35,510 nt of DNA, from assembly GCA_031272085.1 (NCBI GenBank), contig JAISUN010000001.1, positions 1 to 35,510 on the forward strand, in the 5' to 3' direction. The translations under genes were made by a program, and so were the position numbers. This DNA is from Dysgonamonadaceae bacterium (GTDB taxonomy: Bacteria > Bacteroidota > Bacteroidia > Bacteroidales > Azobacteroidaceae). This document shows, piece after piece, positions 16,629 through 25,518 of this stretch (its first letter is position 1; every line of letters begins with the position of its first letter). The notes under the pieces were generated by a model. The model made no database searches. It had not been told where the DNA came from and saw only the letters and a list, made by a program, of their open reading frames with translations.

Positions 16629-18593
16629 TTAAAATTTAACTGCAATTTTCCCCCGAAACGTCCGCCCTTGCATAGGATACGATTTTACAACCTCATATTG
16701 AGCGTCGGTAAAATTGACGCACTCGGCCGTAATCGCTAATTTACAGTCTTTTAGCGAAAATGTGCGCGAAACGTTGATTCCATGCTCGGCAAAAGGTTTC
16801 ATCCGGCTTTGCGGCCGGTTGGAGGCTTCCGAATAGCGGCGTCCGCTGTAAATAAGCGTGTAATTGACTTCAAACCAGCGGGTTTCGAGGCCGAGCCAAA
16901 CTGTGGCCGCGTGAACGGGAGTATATGGCAGTTGCTTGCCGTAACTTGCCGATTCGGGATTTGTACGGTCGATAACGCGCTGAAAAGTATAAGTCCCAAG
17001 CGCTTGCCAATGCAGGTTTTCGCCTGTATGGAAGCGGGTTTCGGCTTTCATATCGAGGCCTGTTATTTCCGTTTTGCCGACATTAACCATAGTCCAGATG
17101 TTCATATCGCTTGTAGGCCAGGCAATTATCTTGTCGGCAACGCGGTTGCGGTAAGCGTCGGCAGTCAGCGACAGGAAAAGGCCGCCAAACTGCTCCGAAA
17201 ATGTGAGTCCAAGGTTGAACTGACGCGCATTTTCGGGTTTCAAATTGCGCTTTCCAACGGTAGAAAAATACAAATCGTAAAGCGTTGGCAAGCGGTAAGT
17301 GTTTTTGTAAAATGCCCGAAGCCGTAAATTGCTTGTTTTTAACGGTTTAATCCAAAATCCGAGATACGGCGAAAACTTGTTAAAGGAAGTAGATAGCGGT
17401 TCGTCGCCTGCGTAAGTGTATAATAATTTGGCAGTTACGGCTGCAATTCCGGATTCGTATTTTGCCGAAAATGCGCTTAAAAATGAAGTTCTGGCAGGCG
17501 AAACGGCGAGGGTATTGCCGTTCATATTGCCGAAAATCAGGTCGTTAGCACATGACGCCGAAAAATGCCGGTTGAAACGGCGCAGAAAAACCGCGTCGCC
17601 ATACCATTCCCGCTGAAAAAAACGGTACGACCGGATATTGAAATAATCCGAGGAAACATAGTCGAATTTTGCATTTGCCTTGAAATCTGTTTTGTTGTCA
17701 ATAGGTTGATTATAAGCAGTTTGTGCAAAGAAATTCCGGTCTTTCGAACGGGCTTCGGAATAGTCGTTGTAATAAATTGCAGGGCCGGGCAACTGTCGGT
17801 CGGAAATAAGTCCGCCGGCCTTGAAATCAAGCGTTCCGCCGCCATGGAAACGTCCGCTGGCATTTCCTTCCAAATTCAGTTTTTTGACTGCCGAATTTTG
17901 CCTTTTCCGTTCTTGCGTTTGCGAATCGTCGTAACCTATTGTTTGAATAAACGGATAATCGCCTTTCGACTGCATATAATCGGCTGACAGTGAGGAAGAA
18001 AAATCGCGGGAAAAGGCTTTTCCAACAGTCAGCGAAGGTTGTAGCAAACCGAAAGAACCGGCAAGTAAAGAGGCCTGCAACAGGCTTTTACCGGCTTCTT
18101 CCGTCGAAAAGCGGCGGCTGGCTATATTCAGCGAACCGGCAAGCGATTGGGCGCGGGCTGTCTGGAAAATATCATCGCTTTCGCCGATGTTGAGCGTGAT
18201 TCGGCCGATATTTCCAAGCGAGAAACGGCCAAGGTCGATTTGTCCGCTCTGATAGTCGGAAACCGGGATTCCATCGACCGCAATACCGGTGTGAGCGGCG
18301 CCAAGGCTGCGCAGGGAAACGGTTTTCAGGCCGCCGACGCCTCCGTAATCCTTTACCTGAACGCCGGCAAACATCCGCGCAGCATCGGAAACCTGCAAGG
18401 CTCCTGTCCGCGCAATCATTTCTGCATCAAGCGTTTGAAGCGGTGCAGAGGTGCGTACGGTCGAGATTCTGTCGGCCCTGACTTCAACAAGTTTCAATTC
18501 CTGCGTTTTCAGCGTATCGGCCTCGTTTTGAGCCGAAATCGTTGAACAGCATAAAATCAATAATACGAATAAAGTTCTAATTTTCAATAACAT
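16629..18593 (-). CDS. btuB: BtuB-like TonB-dependent outer-membrane receptor
   Basis: A 654-residue TonB-dependent receptor, probably for cobalamin or a related corrinoid. MLLKIRTLFVLLILCCSTISA is a signal peptide; a plug domain follows (VRADRI, QVSDAARMFAGVQVKDYGG, VSLRSLGAAHTGIAVDGIPV, GRITLNIG), then a beta barrel ending YPMQGRTFRGKIAVKF with the usual C-terminal Phe. The open frame extends upstream to 18764, but that part is the riboswitch; the ATG at 18593 directly precedes the signal peptide and is the real start. The cobalamin riboswitch upstream and the BtuG-like partner downstream support a vitamin B12 role. No BtuCDF transporter genes are in the window. Confidence 0.92.
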   Translation of the reverse strand: MLLKIRTLFVLLILCCSTISAQNEADTLKTQELKLVEVRADRISTVRTSAPLQTLDAEMIARTGALQVSDAARMFAGVQVKDYGGVGGLKTVSLRSLGAAHTGIAVDGIPVSDYQSGQIDLGRFSLGNIGRITLNIGESDDIFQTARAQSLAGSLNIASRRFSTEEAGKSLLQASLLAGSFGLLQPSLTVGKAFSRDFSSSLSADYMQSKGDYPFIQTIGYDDSQTQERKRQNSAVKKLNLEGNASGRFHGGGTLDFKAGGLISDRQLPGPAIYYNDYSEARSKDRNFFAQTAYNQPIDNKTDFKANAKFDYVSSDYFNIRSYRFFQREWYGDAVFLRRFNRHFSASCANDLIFGNMNGNTLAVSPARTSFLSAFSAKYESGIAAVTAKLLYTYAGDEPLSTSFNKFSPYLGFWIKPLKTSNLRLRAFYKNTYRLPTLYDLYFSTVGKRNLKPENARQFNLGLTFSEQFGGLFLSLTADAYRNRVADKIIAWPTSDMNIWTMVNVGKTEITGLDMKAETRFHTGENLHWQALGTYTFQRVIDRTNPESASYGKQLPYTPVHAATVWLGLETRWFEVNYTLIYSGRRYSEASNRPQSRMKPFAEHGINVSRTFSLKDCKLAITAECVNFTDAQYEVVKSYPMQGRTFRGKIAVKF

Positions 18594-18640
18594 ACGCAAG
18601 TAAATACTTTTAAATCCGAAAGTTTCACTTAATTTGTTAT

Positions 18641-18808
18641 TTGGCAGGTCTTCCGGCTCGCTCCTTTTCCTGAACCGCCTTCCCGCCCGTTTTTGGGGCA
18701 GTGGCGCGAGTAATGTTCGGAAAATATTGGAGGTTACGGCAGCGGTACTGCTCGGGATTTGCACCCGATTCCCTTTTCAGCGGCAGAACGGAAAATTCTT
18801 GCCGCCAC
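18641..18808 (-). ncRNA. Cobalamin riboswitch
   Basis: Read on the minus strand, the leader of the btuB-like gene carries the conserved parts of the B12 aptamer: AAGGGAATCGGGTG then CAAATCCCGAGCAG (18776-18749), CCGCTGCCGTAAC, the B12-box element GCCACTG (18705-18699), and the closing GGAAGACCTGCCAA at 18654-18641. High cobalamin should fold the aptamer and lower expression of the receptor genes. The 47 bases between the aptamer and the ATG would hold the expression platform; I saw no strong U-tailed hairpin there, so translational control is more likely than termination. Confidence 0.93.
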
Positions 18809-18820
18809 CAAATTTCATTG

Positions 18821-18850
18821 CAAAGGTAAGATAAATATTGGAAATACAAA
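18821..18850 (-). promoter_or_regulatory. Bacteroidota-type promoter of the riboswitch-btuB-btuG transcript
   Basis: Minus-strand TTTG (18850-18847) and TACCTTTG (18828-18821) are 18 bases apart. Transcription would begin a few bases later, just before the aptamer, which fits well. Confidence 0.72.
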
Positions 18851-18890
18851 AAAAATTAAGAAATTAATAACTATTTTTATCTTTTCTTGT

Positions 18891-18921
18891 TTTGAAATTC
18901 AAAAAGAAAGAAGTATCTTTG
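18891..18921 (+). promoter_or_regulatory. Bacteroidota-type promoter for tig
   Basis: TTTG at 18891-18894 and TATCTTTG at 18914-18921 with exactly 19 bases between; the best promoter match in the window. It is divergent from the riboswitch promoter, with about 40 bases between their -33 elements. The -7 box ends 47 bases before the tig ATG. Confidence 0.75.
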
Positions 18922-18968
18922 CGGCTCATTTTTAATTGAGATAATTATAAATTAAATATACAAAATAA

Positions 18969-20363
18969 ATGAACGTTACACTAAACAAAATTGATGCGGT
19001 AAATGCTGCAATTACTATTGGGCTGGCTAAATCAGACTATGAAGGAAAGGTTGAAAACCGCCTGAAAAAAATTCGCAAAACCGTAAATTTGCCCGGATTC
19101 CGCAAGGGCAATGCCCCCGCGTCGGCAGTAAAAAGGATGTATGGCGCCTCGGTGATGATTGAAGAAATCAACGATATGGTCAGTGAGGCTCTGAATGATT
19201 ATATCCGCGACGAAAAAATCAAAATTCTTGGCGACCCGATGCTTAACAGAGATGCAACGACCGGCATAGACGTCGATAATCCCCAGGATTTGACTTTCGT
19301 TTTCGACATTGCGCTCGCTCCCGAAATAAATGTCAACCTCGACAAATCGGATGAACTGACAATATATAAAGTCCAAATTTCCGACGAAATGATTGACCGC
19401 CAAATAAGTTCTTTCAAGGCTAATTTCGGTACGGAAATCAAGGTTGAAGAAGCCGAAGAACGCGACCTTATCCGCGGCGAAATAACCGAACTTGGCGAAG
19501 CCGGACAACCGAAAGAAGACGGCATCAAGTTCGACGGCGCCATTCTGATGGCCTCTTATATGAAAAACGACGGCGAAAAAGCAAAATTTATCCACGCAAA
19601 AGTCGGCAGCGACATAACTTTCAATCCCTACAAGGCTTACGAAGGTCATCAGGCCGAACTCTCGTCATTCCTGAAAATTAAAAAGGAAGAAGTGGACGGC
19701 CACAAGGGCGATTTCCTGTTCCATATTTCGGAAATCAGCCACTATCAGGAAGCCGAAATCAACCAGGAACTTTTCAACAAGGTTTTCGGCGCCGGAAATG
19801 TCGCTTCCGAAAAGGAGTTTCGCGCAAAAACAGCCGAAATAATCACGCGGGAATTACAGCCGCAAATCGACTACCGTTTCATCCTCGACGCCCGCGATTA
19901 TATCCAGCAGAAAGCCAATATAGGAGAATTTCCCGACGATTTCCTGAAACGCTGGCTCGTAAGCCATGACGAAAAACGCACCAAAGAAGAAATTGAGGCC
20001 GATTACCCGAAAATCAGGGAAGACCTGAAATTCCAACTTATTTGGGAATTTCTTGCCGCCAAATTTGGAGTGAAAGTTGATGACAACGACATTATCGAAG
20101 AATCGAAAAAGGCTGCAAGAGAACAGTTTGCCCGCTATGGAATGGCCAACGTTCCCGAACAGTTGATTGACAACTATTCCGCTGAAATGCTGAAAAAGGA
20201 CGAAACAATCCGCAACCTGGTTGACAAGGCCGTTGAAGGCAAAATGATTGCCGCAATCAAGGGAAGGGTCAGTCTGAAAGAAAAAACCGTTTCGGTAGAA
20301 GAACTTGCCGACACTTTCAAGCCGGAAACAGAAAAAACAGAAAAAGACGACAATAAAAAATAA
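18969..20363 (+). CDS. tig: Trigger factor
   Basis: Ribosome-bound chaperone that shields nascent chains. The 464-residue product has the ribosome-binding signature LPGFRKGNAP near residues 39-48, followed by a PPIase-like middle region and a long alpha-helical C-terminal region with many charged residues, ending in a Lys/Glu-rich tail. As in other Bacteroidota, the FKBP-like middle domain is divergent from E. coli and may lack isomerase activity. It is followed by clpP six bases later and clpX, the widespread tig-clpP-clpX arrangement. Confidence 0.94.
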   Translation: MNVTLNKIDAVNAAITIGLAKSDYEGKVENRLKKIRKTVNLPGFRKGNAPASAVKRMYGASVMIEEINDMVSEALNDYIRDEKIKILGDPMLNRDATTGIDVDNPQDLTFVFDIALAPEINVNLDKSDELTIYKVQISDEMIDRQISSFKANFGTEIKVEEAEERDLIRGEITELGEAGQPKEDGIKFDGAILMASYMKNDGEKAKFIHAKVGSDITFNPYKAYEGHQAELSSFLKIKKEEVDGHKGDFLFHISEISHYQEAEINQELFNKVFGAGNVASEKEFRAKTAEIITRELQPQIDYRFILDARDYIQQKANIGEFPDDFLKRWLVSHDEKRTKEEIEADYPKIREDLKFQLIWEFLAAKFGVKVDDNDIIEESKKAAREQFARYGMANVPEQLIDNYSAEMLKKDETIRNLVDKAVEGKMIAAIKGRVSLKEKTVSVEELADTFKPETEKTEKDDNKK

Positions 20364-20369
20364 GGAAAG

Positions 20370-21038
20370 ATGAATAACGATTTTCAAAAATATGCAGTCA
20401 AGCATCTGGGAATGAGTTCCGCAGCCCTGCATAAATACACGTCGATAATGGACAACTACGTTTCCCCGACCATCATCGAGGAACGCCAGTTGAACGTCGC
20501 CCAGATGGACGTTTTCTCGCGCTTGATGATGGACAGGATTATTTTCCTCGGCACGCAGGTTGACGACTATACCGCCAATGTCATTCAGGCGCAGTTGCTA
20601 TACCTCGATTCGGCCGACCACGGGAAAGATATTTCCATCTACATCAACTCGCCCGGCGGCTCCGTCTATGCGGGTTACGGCATTTACGACACAATGCAGT
20701 ACATCGGTTGCGACGTGAACACAATCTGTACCGGAATGGCCGCTTCCATGGCCGCCGTCCTGCTCGTGGCCGGGACAAAAGGCAAACGCTCGGCGCTCCA
20801 ACATTCCCGCGTCCTGATTCATCAGCCGCTGGGAGGCGCACAGGGACAGGCTTCTGACATCGAGATTACCGCCCGCGAAATAATCAAAATAAAGAAGGAA
20901 ATTTACACTATCATTTCCAACCATTCCGGCCAGCCTTACGATAAAATCGTAATCGACGGCGACCGCGACTATTGGATGAATGCCGAAGAAGCCCTCGCTT
21001 ACGGTATGATTGACAAGGTTTTAACTAAAAATAAATGA
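20370..21038 (+). CDS. clpP: ATP-dependent Clp protease proteolytic subunit
   Basis: Serine peptidase subunit of the ClpXP machine. The 222-residue protein carries the catalytic triad Ser126 (GMAASMAAV), His151 (RVLIHQPLGG) and Asp200 (DRDYWM), plus YINSPGGSVYAG. It starts MNNDFQKYAVKHLGMSS, with an N-terminal extension that would be processed or form axial loops. AAGGAAAG upstream is a reasonable ribosome binding site. It is six bases after tig and overlaps clpX by four bases (ATGA), so the three are translationally linked. Confidence 0.97.
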   Translation: MNNDFQKYAVKHLGMSSAALHKYTSIMDNYVSPTIIEERQLNVAQMDVFSRLMMDRIIFLGTQVDDYTANVIQAQLLYLDSADHGKDISIYINSPGGSVYAGYGIYDTMQYIGCDVNTICTGMAASMAAVLLVAGTKGKRSALQHSRVLIHQPLGGAQGQASDIEITAREIIKIKKEIYTIISNHSGQPYDKIVIDGDRDYWMNAEEALAYGMIDKVLTKNK

Positions 21039-22276
21039 GTAAAAACGACAAACAATATTGCAGTTTCTGCGGGCGTCCAAGTTCCGAAGTAAAACTACTC
21101 CTCACAGGCCTTACCGGCAATATCTGCGGCGAGTGTGCGGAACGCGCCCACGAAATCGCGGCTGAATCGACAAAAGAGAAAACAGAAAACAAATCGGGAT
21201 TTTCCGTAAAGCAGGAAGAACTGCCGAATCCCAAGGCTATAAAGGCTTTTCTCGACCAGTACGTTATCGGTCAGGACGACGCAAAACGCTACCTTTCGGT
21301 TTCGGTTTACAACCACTACAAACGCCTCCTCCAAAAAGACGAGAGCGACGAGGTGGAAATCGAAAAATCGAACATCATAATGGTAGGCCCGACCGGTACC
21401 GGCAAAACTTTGCTGGCCAAAACCATAGCAAAAATGCTGAAAGTCCCCTTCACAATAGTTGATGCAACCGTGCTGACCGAAGCCGGATACGTGGGCGAAG
21501 ACATCGAAAGTATCCTGACGCGGCTGCTCCAAGTGTCGGATTACGACGTGAAGGCGGCCGAACGCGGAATAGTTTTTATCGACGAGATAGACAAAATAGC
21601 CCGCAAAGGCGACAACCCATCCATTACCCGCGACGTGAGCGGCGAAGGCGTTCAGCAGGGACTTCTGAAACTGCTCGAAGGCTCGGTCGTAAACGTTCCG
21701 CCCCAGGGAGGCCGCAAACATCCCGAACAGAAACTGATTCCGGTCGATACAAAAGACATCCTCTTCATCTGCGGAGGCGCTTTCGACGGAATAGAGAAGA
21801 AAATAGCGCAAAGGCTCAATACCCACGTTGTAGGCTACAATTCGGTGCAGCACACCGCAAATATCGACCGCAACAATATGTTGAAATACATTGCGCCGCA
21901 AGACTTGAAATCATTCGGCCTGATACCCGAAATCATCGGGCGCCTGCCGATTTTGACCTATCTCGAACCGCTTGACCGGCAGGCCTTGCGGAACATCCTG
22001 ACCGAACCGAAAAACTCGATAGTCAAACAGTACAAAAAAATATTCGCGATGGACGGCATCACGCTCGCTATCGACGACGAAGTACTGGACTACATTGTGG
22101 ATAAAGCCATAGAATTTAAACTCGGAGCCAGAGGATTGCGCTCGATAACGGAAGACATTATGGTTGACGCTATGTTTGAACTCCCATCCTCCGGACAAAA
22201 AGACTTTCACATCGACCTCAATTACGCCGAATCAAAAGTCGAAAAATCCAAGACTTTATACCTCGCTGCAAGTTAA
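21035..22276 (+). CDS. clpX: ClpX ATPase, unfoldase of the ClpXP protease
   Basis: The 413-residue AAA+ unfoldase has an N-terminal C4 zinc finger ([11 protein letters not shown] then [11 protein letters not shown]), Walker [14 protein letters not shown], the pore loop GYVGED, Walker [12 protein letters not shown], and the sensor regions, with [15 protein letters not shown] upstream of the small domain. It recognises tagged substrates and feeds them into ClpP. The start overlaps the clpP stop in ATGA. Confidence 0.98.
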   Translation: MSKNDKQYCSFCGRPSSEVKLLLTGLTGNICGECAERAHEIAAESTKEKTENKSGFSVKQEELPNPKAIKAFLDQYVIGQDDAKRYLSVSVYNHYKRLLQKDESDEVEIEKSNIIMVGPTGTGKTLLAKTIAKMLKVPFTIVDATVLTEAGYVGEDIESILTRLLQVSDYDVKAAERGIVFIDEIDKIARKGDNPSITRDVSGEGVQQGLLKLLEGSVVNVPPQGGRKHPEQKLIPVDTKDILFICGGAFDGIEKKIAQRLNTHVVGYNSVQHTANIDRNNMLKYIAPQDLKSFGLIPEIIGRLPILTYLEPLDRQALRNILTEPKNSIVKQYKKIFAMDGITLAIDDEVLDYIVDKAIEFKLGARGLRSITEDIMVDAMFELPSSGQKDFHIDLNYAESKVEKSKTLYLAAS

Positions 22277-22320
22277 AAAACGAGTTTTTTTCATAATTTT
22301 TGAAAAAAAAACCGAAAATA

Positions 22321-22353
22321 TTTGCATTATTTAAATACAATGATATATCTTTG
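22321..22353 (+). promoter_or_regulatory. Bacteroidota-type promoter for recQ
   Basis: TTTG at 22321-22324 and TATCTTTG at 22346-22353 are 21 bases apart; the -7 box ends 30 bases before the recQ ATG. This separates recQ from the clp operon. Confidence 0.72.
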
Positions 22354-22383
22354 TTACTGTGTTGAATAATACAAATGTAAGAT

Positions 22384-24570
22384 ATGGCAAAAATAGATTC
22401 TTTAACCGCTCAATTAAAAAAACATTTTGGCTTTGATACGTTCAAGGGCAATCAGGAGGCTATTATCAAAAACGTAATGGCCGGAAACGATACATTCGTG
22501 CTGATGCCCACCGGCGGAGGCAAATCGCTCTGCTATCAACTGCCATCCCTGCTGATGAATGGGACTGCCGTCGTTATATCGCCCCTCATTGCGCTGATGA
22601 AAAATCAGGTCGATGCAATGCGGAATTTCAGCGAAGACAACGGGGTAGCCCACTTTATCAACTCATCGCTCAACAAGGCGGCTATTGACGGCGTAAAGGA
22701 CGATATACGTTCGGGAAAAACAAAATTGCTGTACGTGGCTCCCGAATCGCTCACAAAAGAAGAAAATATAGAATTTCTGCGTCAGGTGCCGGTTTCGTTT
22801 TACGCAGTCGATGAAGCGCACTGTATCTCGGAATGGGGACACGATTTCCGCCCCGAATATCGCCGCATCCGCCCGATAATCAACGAAATATCGCGCCAGC
22901 CGCTGATTGCGCTTACCGCTACCGCCACGCCCAAAGTTCAGCACGACATTCAGAAAAACCTCGGAATGATGAACGCTACGGTCTTCAAATCGTCGTTCAA
23001 CCGCCCGAACCTTTACTACGAAGTTCGTCCCAAAACCAAGGACGTGGACAAGGAAATAGTCAAATTTATAAAGGCGAACCCCGGCAAATCGGGCATAGTT
23101 TATTGCCTCTCGCGAAAAAAAGTGGAAGATTTTGCCGAAACGCTTAAAATAAACGGAATCAACGCTTTGGCGTATCACGCCGGAATGGATTCGCAAACCC
23201 GCACCGAAAATCAGGACGCTTTCCTGATGGAAGAAGTGGACGTCATCGTAGCCACAATCGCCTTCGGAATGGGAATCGACAAACCCGACGTCCGATACGT
23301 CATCCACTACGACATCCCCAAAAGCCTCGAAGGCTACTATCAGGAAACCGGACGCGCCGGAAGGGACGGAGGCGAAGGAAAATGTATAGTTTTCTTCTCG
23401 AATAAAGACTTACTGAAACTGGAAAAATTTATGCAGGGAAAACCCATTTCCGAACAGGAAATCGGCAAACAACTGCTTGAAGAAACCCGCGCCTACGCAG
23501 AAACCTCGGTATGCCGCCGCAAAGTGCTGCTTCACTACTTCGGCGAAGAATATACCCAGGACAACTGCGGTAGTTGTGATAACTGTTTAAATCCCAAAAA
23601 ACAAGTGGAAGCAAAAGAACTGTTAATTTCAATCCTCGAAACGGTTGAACTCTTAAACAATAAATTCAAGGCCGACCATATAATCAATATAATGCAGGGT
23701 AATGAAACCTCCGACATTCTGGCCTATGAACATCAAGACCTCGAAATCTTCGGAACCGGAAAAGACGAAGACGAAAAGACGTGGAACGCCGTTATACGGC
23801 AGGCGATGATTGCAGGCTACCTCGATAAGGACATCGAGAATTACGGGCTGCTGAAACTCACTCCGGCCGGCAAAAAATATCTTGAAAATCCGGTTTCTTT
23901 CAAGATTACCGAAGACAATGATTTCGACGAAGAAGAATCCAACGACGACGCTCCCGTCCGCGGCGGAGCAGCCTGCGCCGTTGACCCCGTCCTCTACTCG
24001 ATGATGAAAGATTTGCGCAAAAAACTTTCTAAAAAACTCGAAGTCCCGCCTTACGTGATATTTCAAGACCCATCGCTCGAAGCGATGGCTACCACATATC
24101 CCATTACTATCGAGGAACTTCAAAATATTCCGGGCGTCGGCGCAGGAAAAGCAAAACGCTATGGTCAGGAATTTGTGGAACTCATCAAACGGCACGTTAT
24201 CGAAAACGAAATCGAACGCCCCGAAGACCTGCGAATTCGCACCGTGGCCAACAAGTCGAAAATGAAAGTTTTCATCGTCCAAAGCATCGACCGCAAAGTG
24301 GCGCTCGACGATATTGCAATGACCAAAGGCTTGGATTTCAGCGAGTTGCTCGACGAGATAGAGGCCATTGTCTATTCCGGCACCAGAATAAATATCGACT
24401 ATTTCCTGAACGAAATAATGGACGAAGACCACATCGACGATATTTATTCCTATTTCAAGGAATCGCAGACCGACAACCTCGAAACGGCAATAGAAGAACT
24501 CGGCGGCGACTATACCGAAGAAGAAATCCGGTTAGTCAGGATAAAATTCCTCTCTGAATTGGCTAATTAG
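22384..24570 (+). CDS. recQ: RecQ-family ATP-dependent DNA helicase
   Basis: A 3'-5' helicase for recombination and replication-fork repair. The 728-residue protein shows motif I MPTGGGKSLCYQLPSL, DEAHCISEWGHDFRPEY, ALTATATPKVQ, IVYCLSRKKVE, FGMGIDKPDVRYVIHYD and QETGRAGRDG. A RecQ zinc-binding region follows (CRRKVLLHYF, DNCGSCDNC), then winged-helix RQC and an HRDC domain (about 535-615, with IPGVGAGKAKRYG). After HRDC there are ~110 further residues, including DDIAMTKGLDFSELLDEIE, not found in E. coli RecQ (about 610 residues) and seen in Bacteroidota homologues. The 3' end converges on cysE. Confidence 0.96.
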   Translation: MAKIDSLTAQLKKHFGFDTFKGNQEAIIKNVMAGNDTFVLMPTGGGKSLCYQLPSLLMNGTAVVISPLIALMKNQVDAMRNFSEDNGVAHFINSSLNKAAIDGVKDDIRSGKTKLLYVAPESLTKEENIEFLRQVPVSFYAVDEAHCISEWGHDFRPEYRRIRPIINEISRQPLIALTATATPKVQHDIQKNLGMMNATVFKSSFNRPNLYYEVRPKTKDVDKEIVKFIKANPGKSGIVYCLSRKKVEDFAETLKINGINALAYHAGMDSQTRTENQDAFLMEEVDVIVATIAFGMGIDKPDVRYVIHYDIPKSLEGYYQETGRAGRDGGEGKCIVFFSNKDLLKLEKFMQGKPISEQEIGKQLLEETRAYAETSVCRRKVLLHYFGEEYTQDNCGSCDNCLNPKKQVEAKELLISILETVELLNNKFKADHIINIMQGNETSDILAYEHQDLEIFGTGKDEDEKTWNAVIRQAMIAGYLDKDIENYGLLKLTPAGKKYLENPVSFKITEDNDFDEEESNDDAPVRGGAACAVDPVLYSMMKDLRKKLSKKLEVPPYVIFQDPSLEAMATTYPITIEELQNIPGVGAGKAKRYGQEFVELIKRHVIENEIERPEDLRIRTVANKSKMKVFIVQSIDRKVALDDIAMTKGLDFSELLDEIEAIVYSGTRINIDYFLNEIMDEDHIDDIYSYFKESQTDNLETAIEELGGDYTEEEIRLVRIKFLSELAN

Positions 24571-24588
24571 AGCCTGAGAATAAACTAC

Positions 24589-25503
24589 TTATATACCGGC
24601 GCCGTCGGTCAAATCAAGCGAAACGGCTCTGGTTTGCAGAATCCGCGAGTTGGGCGGAACGCTGTATGTGAGCCAGATATTGCCGCCGATAATTGTGCCG
24701 TGGCCAATGGTTATGCGCCCCAGAATAGATGAATTGGAATAAACCGTTACGTTATCTTCCAAAATCGGATGGCGTGGAGTATTCAGGTGCTGGCCGTCCG
24801 CATCGAGATTTAAAGTAATATTTTTTGCTCCGAGCGTAACTCCCTGATACAGAGTAACGTGTTCGCCGATTATCGTTGTTTCGCCAATCACGACGCCGGT
24901 GCCGTGGTCGATGCTGAAATATCGGCCGATTTGCGCTCCGGGATGAATGTCGATGCCGGTTTGCCCGTGGGCGAGTTCGGTTATAATCCGCGGAAGCAGA
25001 GGGATTTGCAGTTTGTAAAGTTCGTGAGCGATACGGTAGTTTGTAATTGCCCTTGCCGCCGGATAGCAAAAAATCACTTCGCCGTAACTTTTGGCCGCAG
25101 GGTCGGAATCGAAAATCGCTTTAACGTCGGTCGAGAGCATCTTTTTTATTTCCGGAAGCCGCTCGATAAACTGTTGCGCCAACCGCCGCGCCTCTTTGCG
25201 AATCTGTTCTGAATCGGCATTTGCACTCCGATTGTGGTAAAAAAGCGAATCGTAAATTTGCTGGAACAGCAGATTGTATATTTTTTCTATCTCAACTCCG
25301 TTGTGGTAAGTCAGCGAAACCTCGTTCACAAGCGGGCTGCCGAAATATCCCGGAAACAACGCCGAGCGGATAAGTTCAATTATTTCATTCATTATCTCTG
25401 CCGATGGCATTCTTCGCTCGTGGAGCGGGATTGAAGGATAATCTCCGCTGTGGTTTCCGCTTAAAGCGTTTACCGTTTTCTCAATAAAAGAATAAGTTTT
25501 CAT
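24589..25503 (-). CDS. cysE: Serine O-acetyltransferase
   Basis: Acetylates L-serine with acetyl-CoA as the first committed step of cysteine synthesis. The 304-residue protein has an alpha-helical N-terminal region and a C-terminal left-handed beta helix of hexapeptide repeats: TGIDIHPGAQIGRYFSIDHG, GVVIGETTIIGEHVTLYQ, GVTLGAKN, HPILEDNVTVYSNSSILG and TIGHGTIIGGN. The His in IDHGTGVVIGET is the expected catalytic residue. It is longer at the N-terminus than short EpsC-type enzymes. It starts 15 bases after the Kelch lipoprotein stop and so may be the last gene of the signalling operon, although functionally it is a housekeeping enzyme. Confidence 0.93.
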   Translation of the reverse strand: MKTYSFIEKTVNALSGNHSGDYPSIPLHERRMPSAEIMNEIIELIRSALFPGYFGSPLVNEVSLTYHNGVEIEKIYNLLFQQIYDSLFYHNRSANADSEQIRKEARRLAQQFIERLPEIKKMLSTDVKAIFDSDPAAKSYGEVIFCYPAARAITNYRIAHELYKLQIPLLPRIITELAHGQTGIDIHPGAQIGRYFSIDHGTGVVIGETTIIGEHVTLYQGVTLGAKNITLNLDADGQHLNTPRHPILEDNVTVYSNSSILGRITIGHGTIIGGNIWLTYSVPPNSRILQTRAVSLDLTDGAGI

Positions 25504-25518
25504 CTTATTGCAATTTTT

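Noticed and set aside
18594..18764. N-terminal extension of the btuB-like frame by 57 codons
   Set aside because: This segment is the cobalamin riboswitch and its translation does not look like protein; the signal peptide begins at the ATG at 18593.
21095..21901. 268-codon minus-strand open frame
   Set aside because: Antisense to clpX, which has all AAA+ motifs; Phe/Val/Tyr-rich nonsense translation.
22284..22312. Possible terminator hairpin after clpX
   Set aside because: The inverted repeat is almost only A and T (GTTTTTTTC with GAAAAAAAAAC) and would be very weak; such tracts are common in this AT-rich gap.
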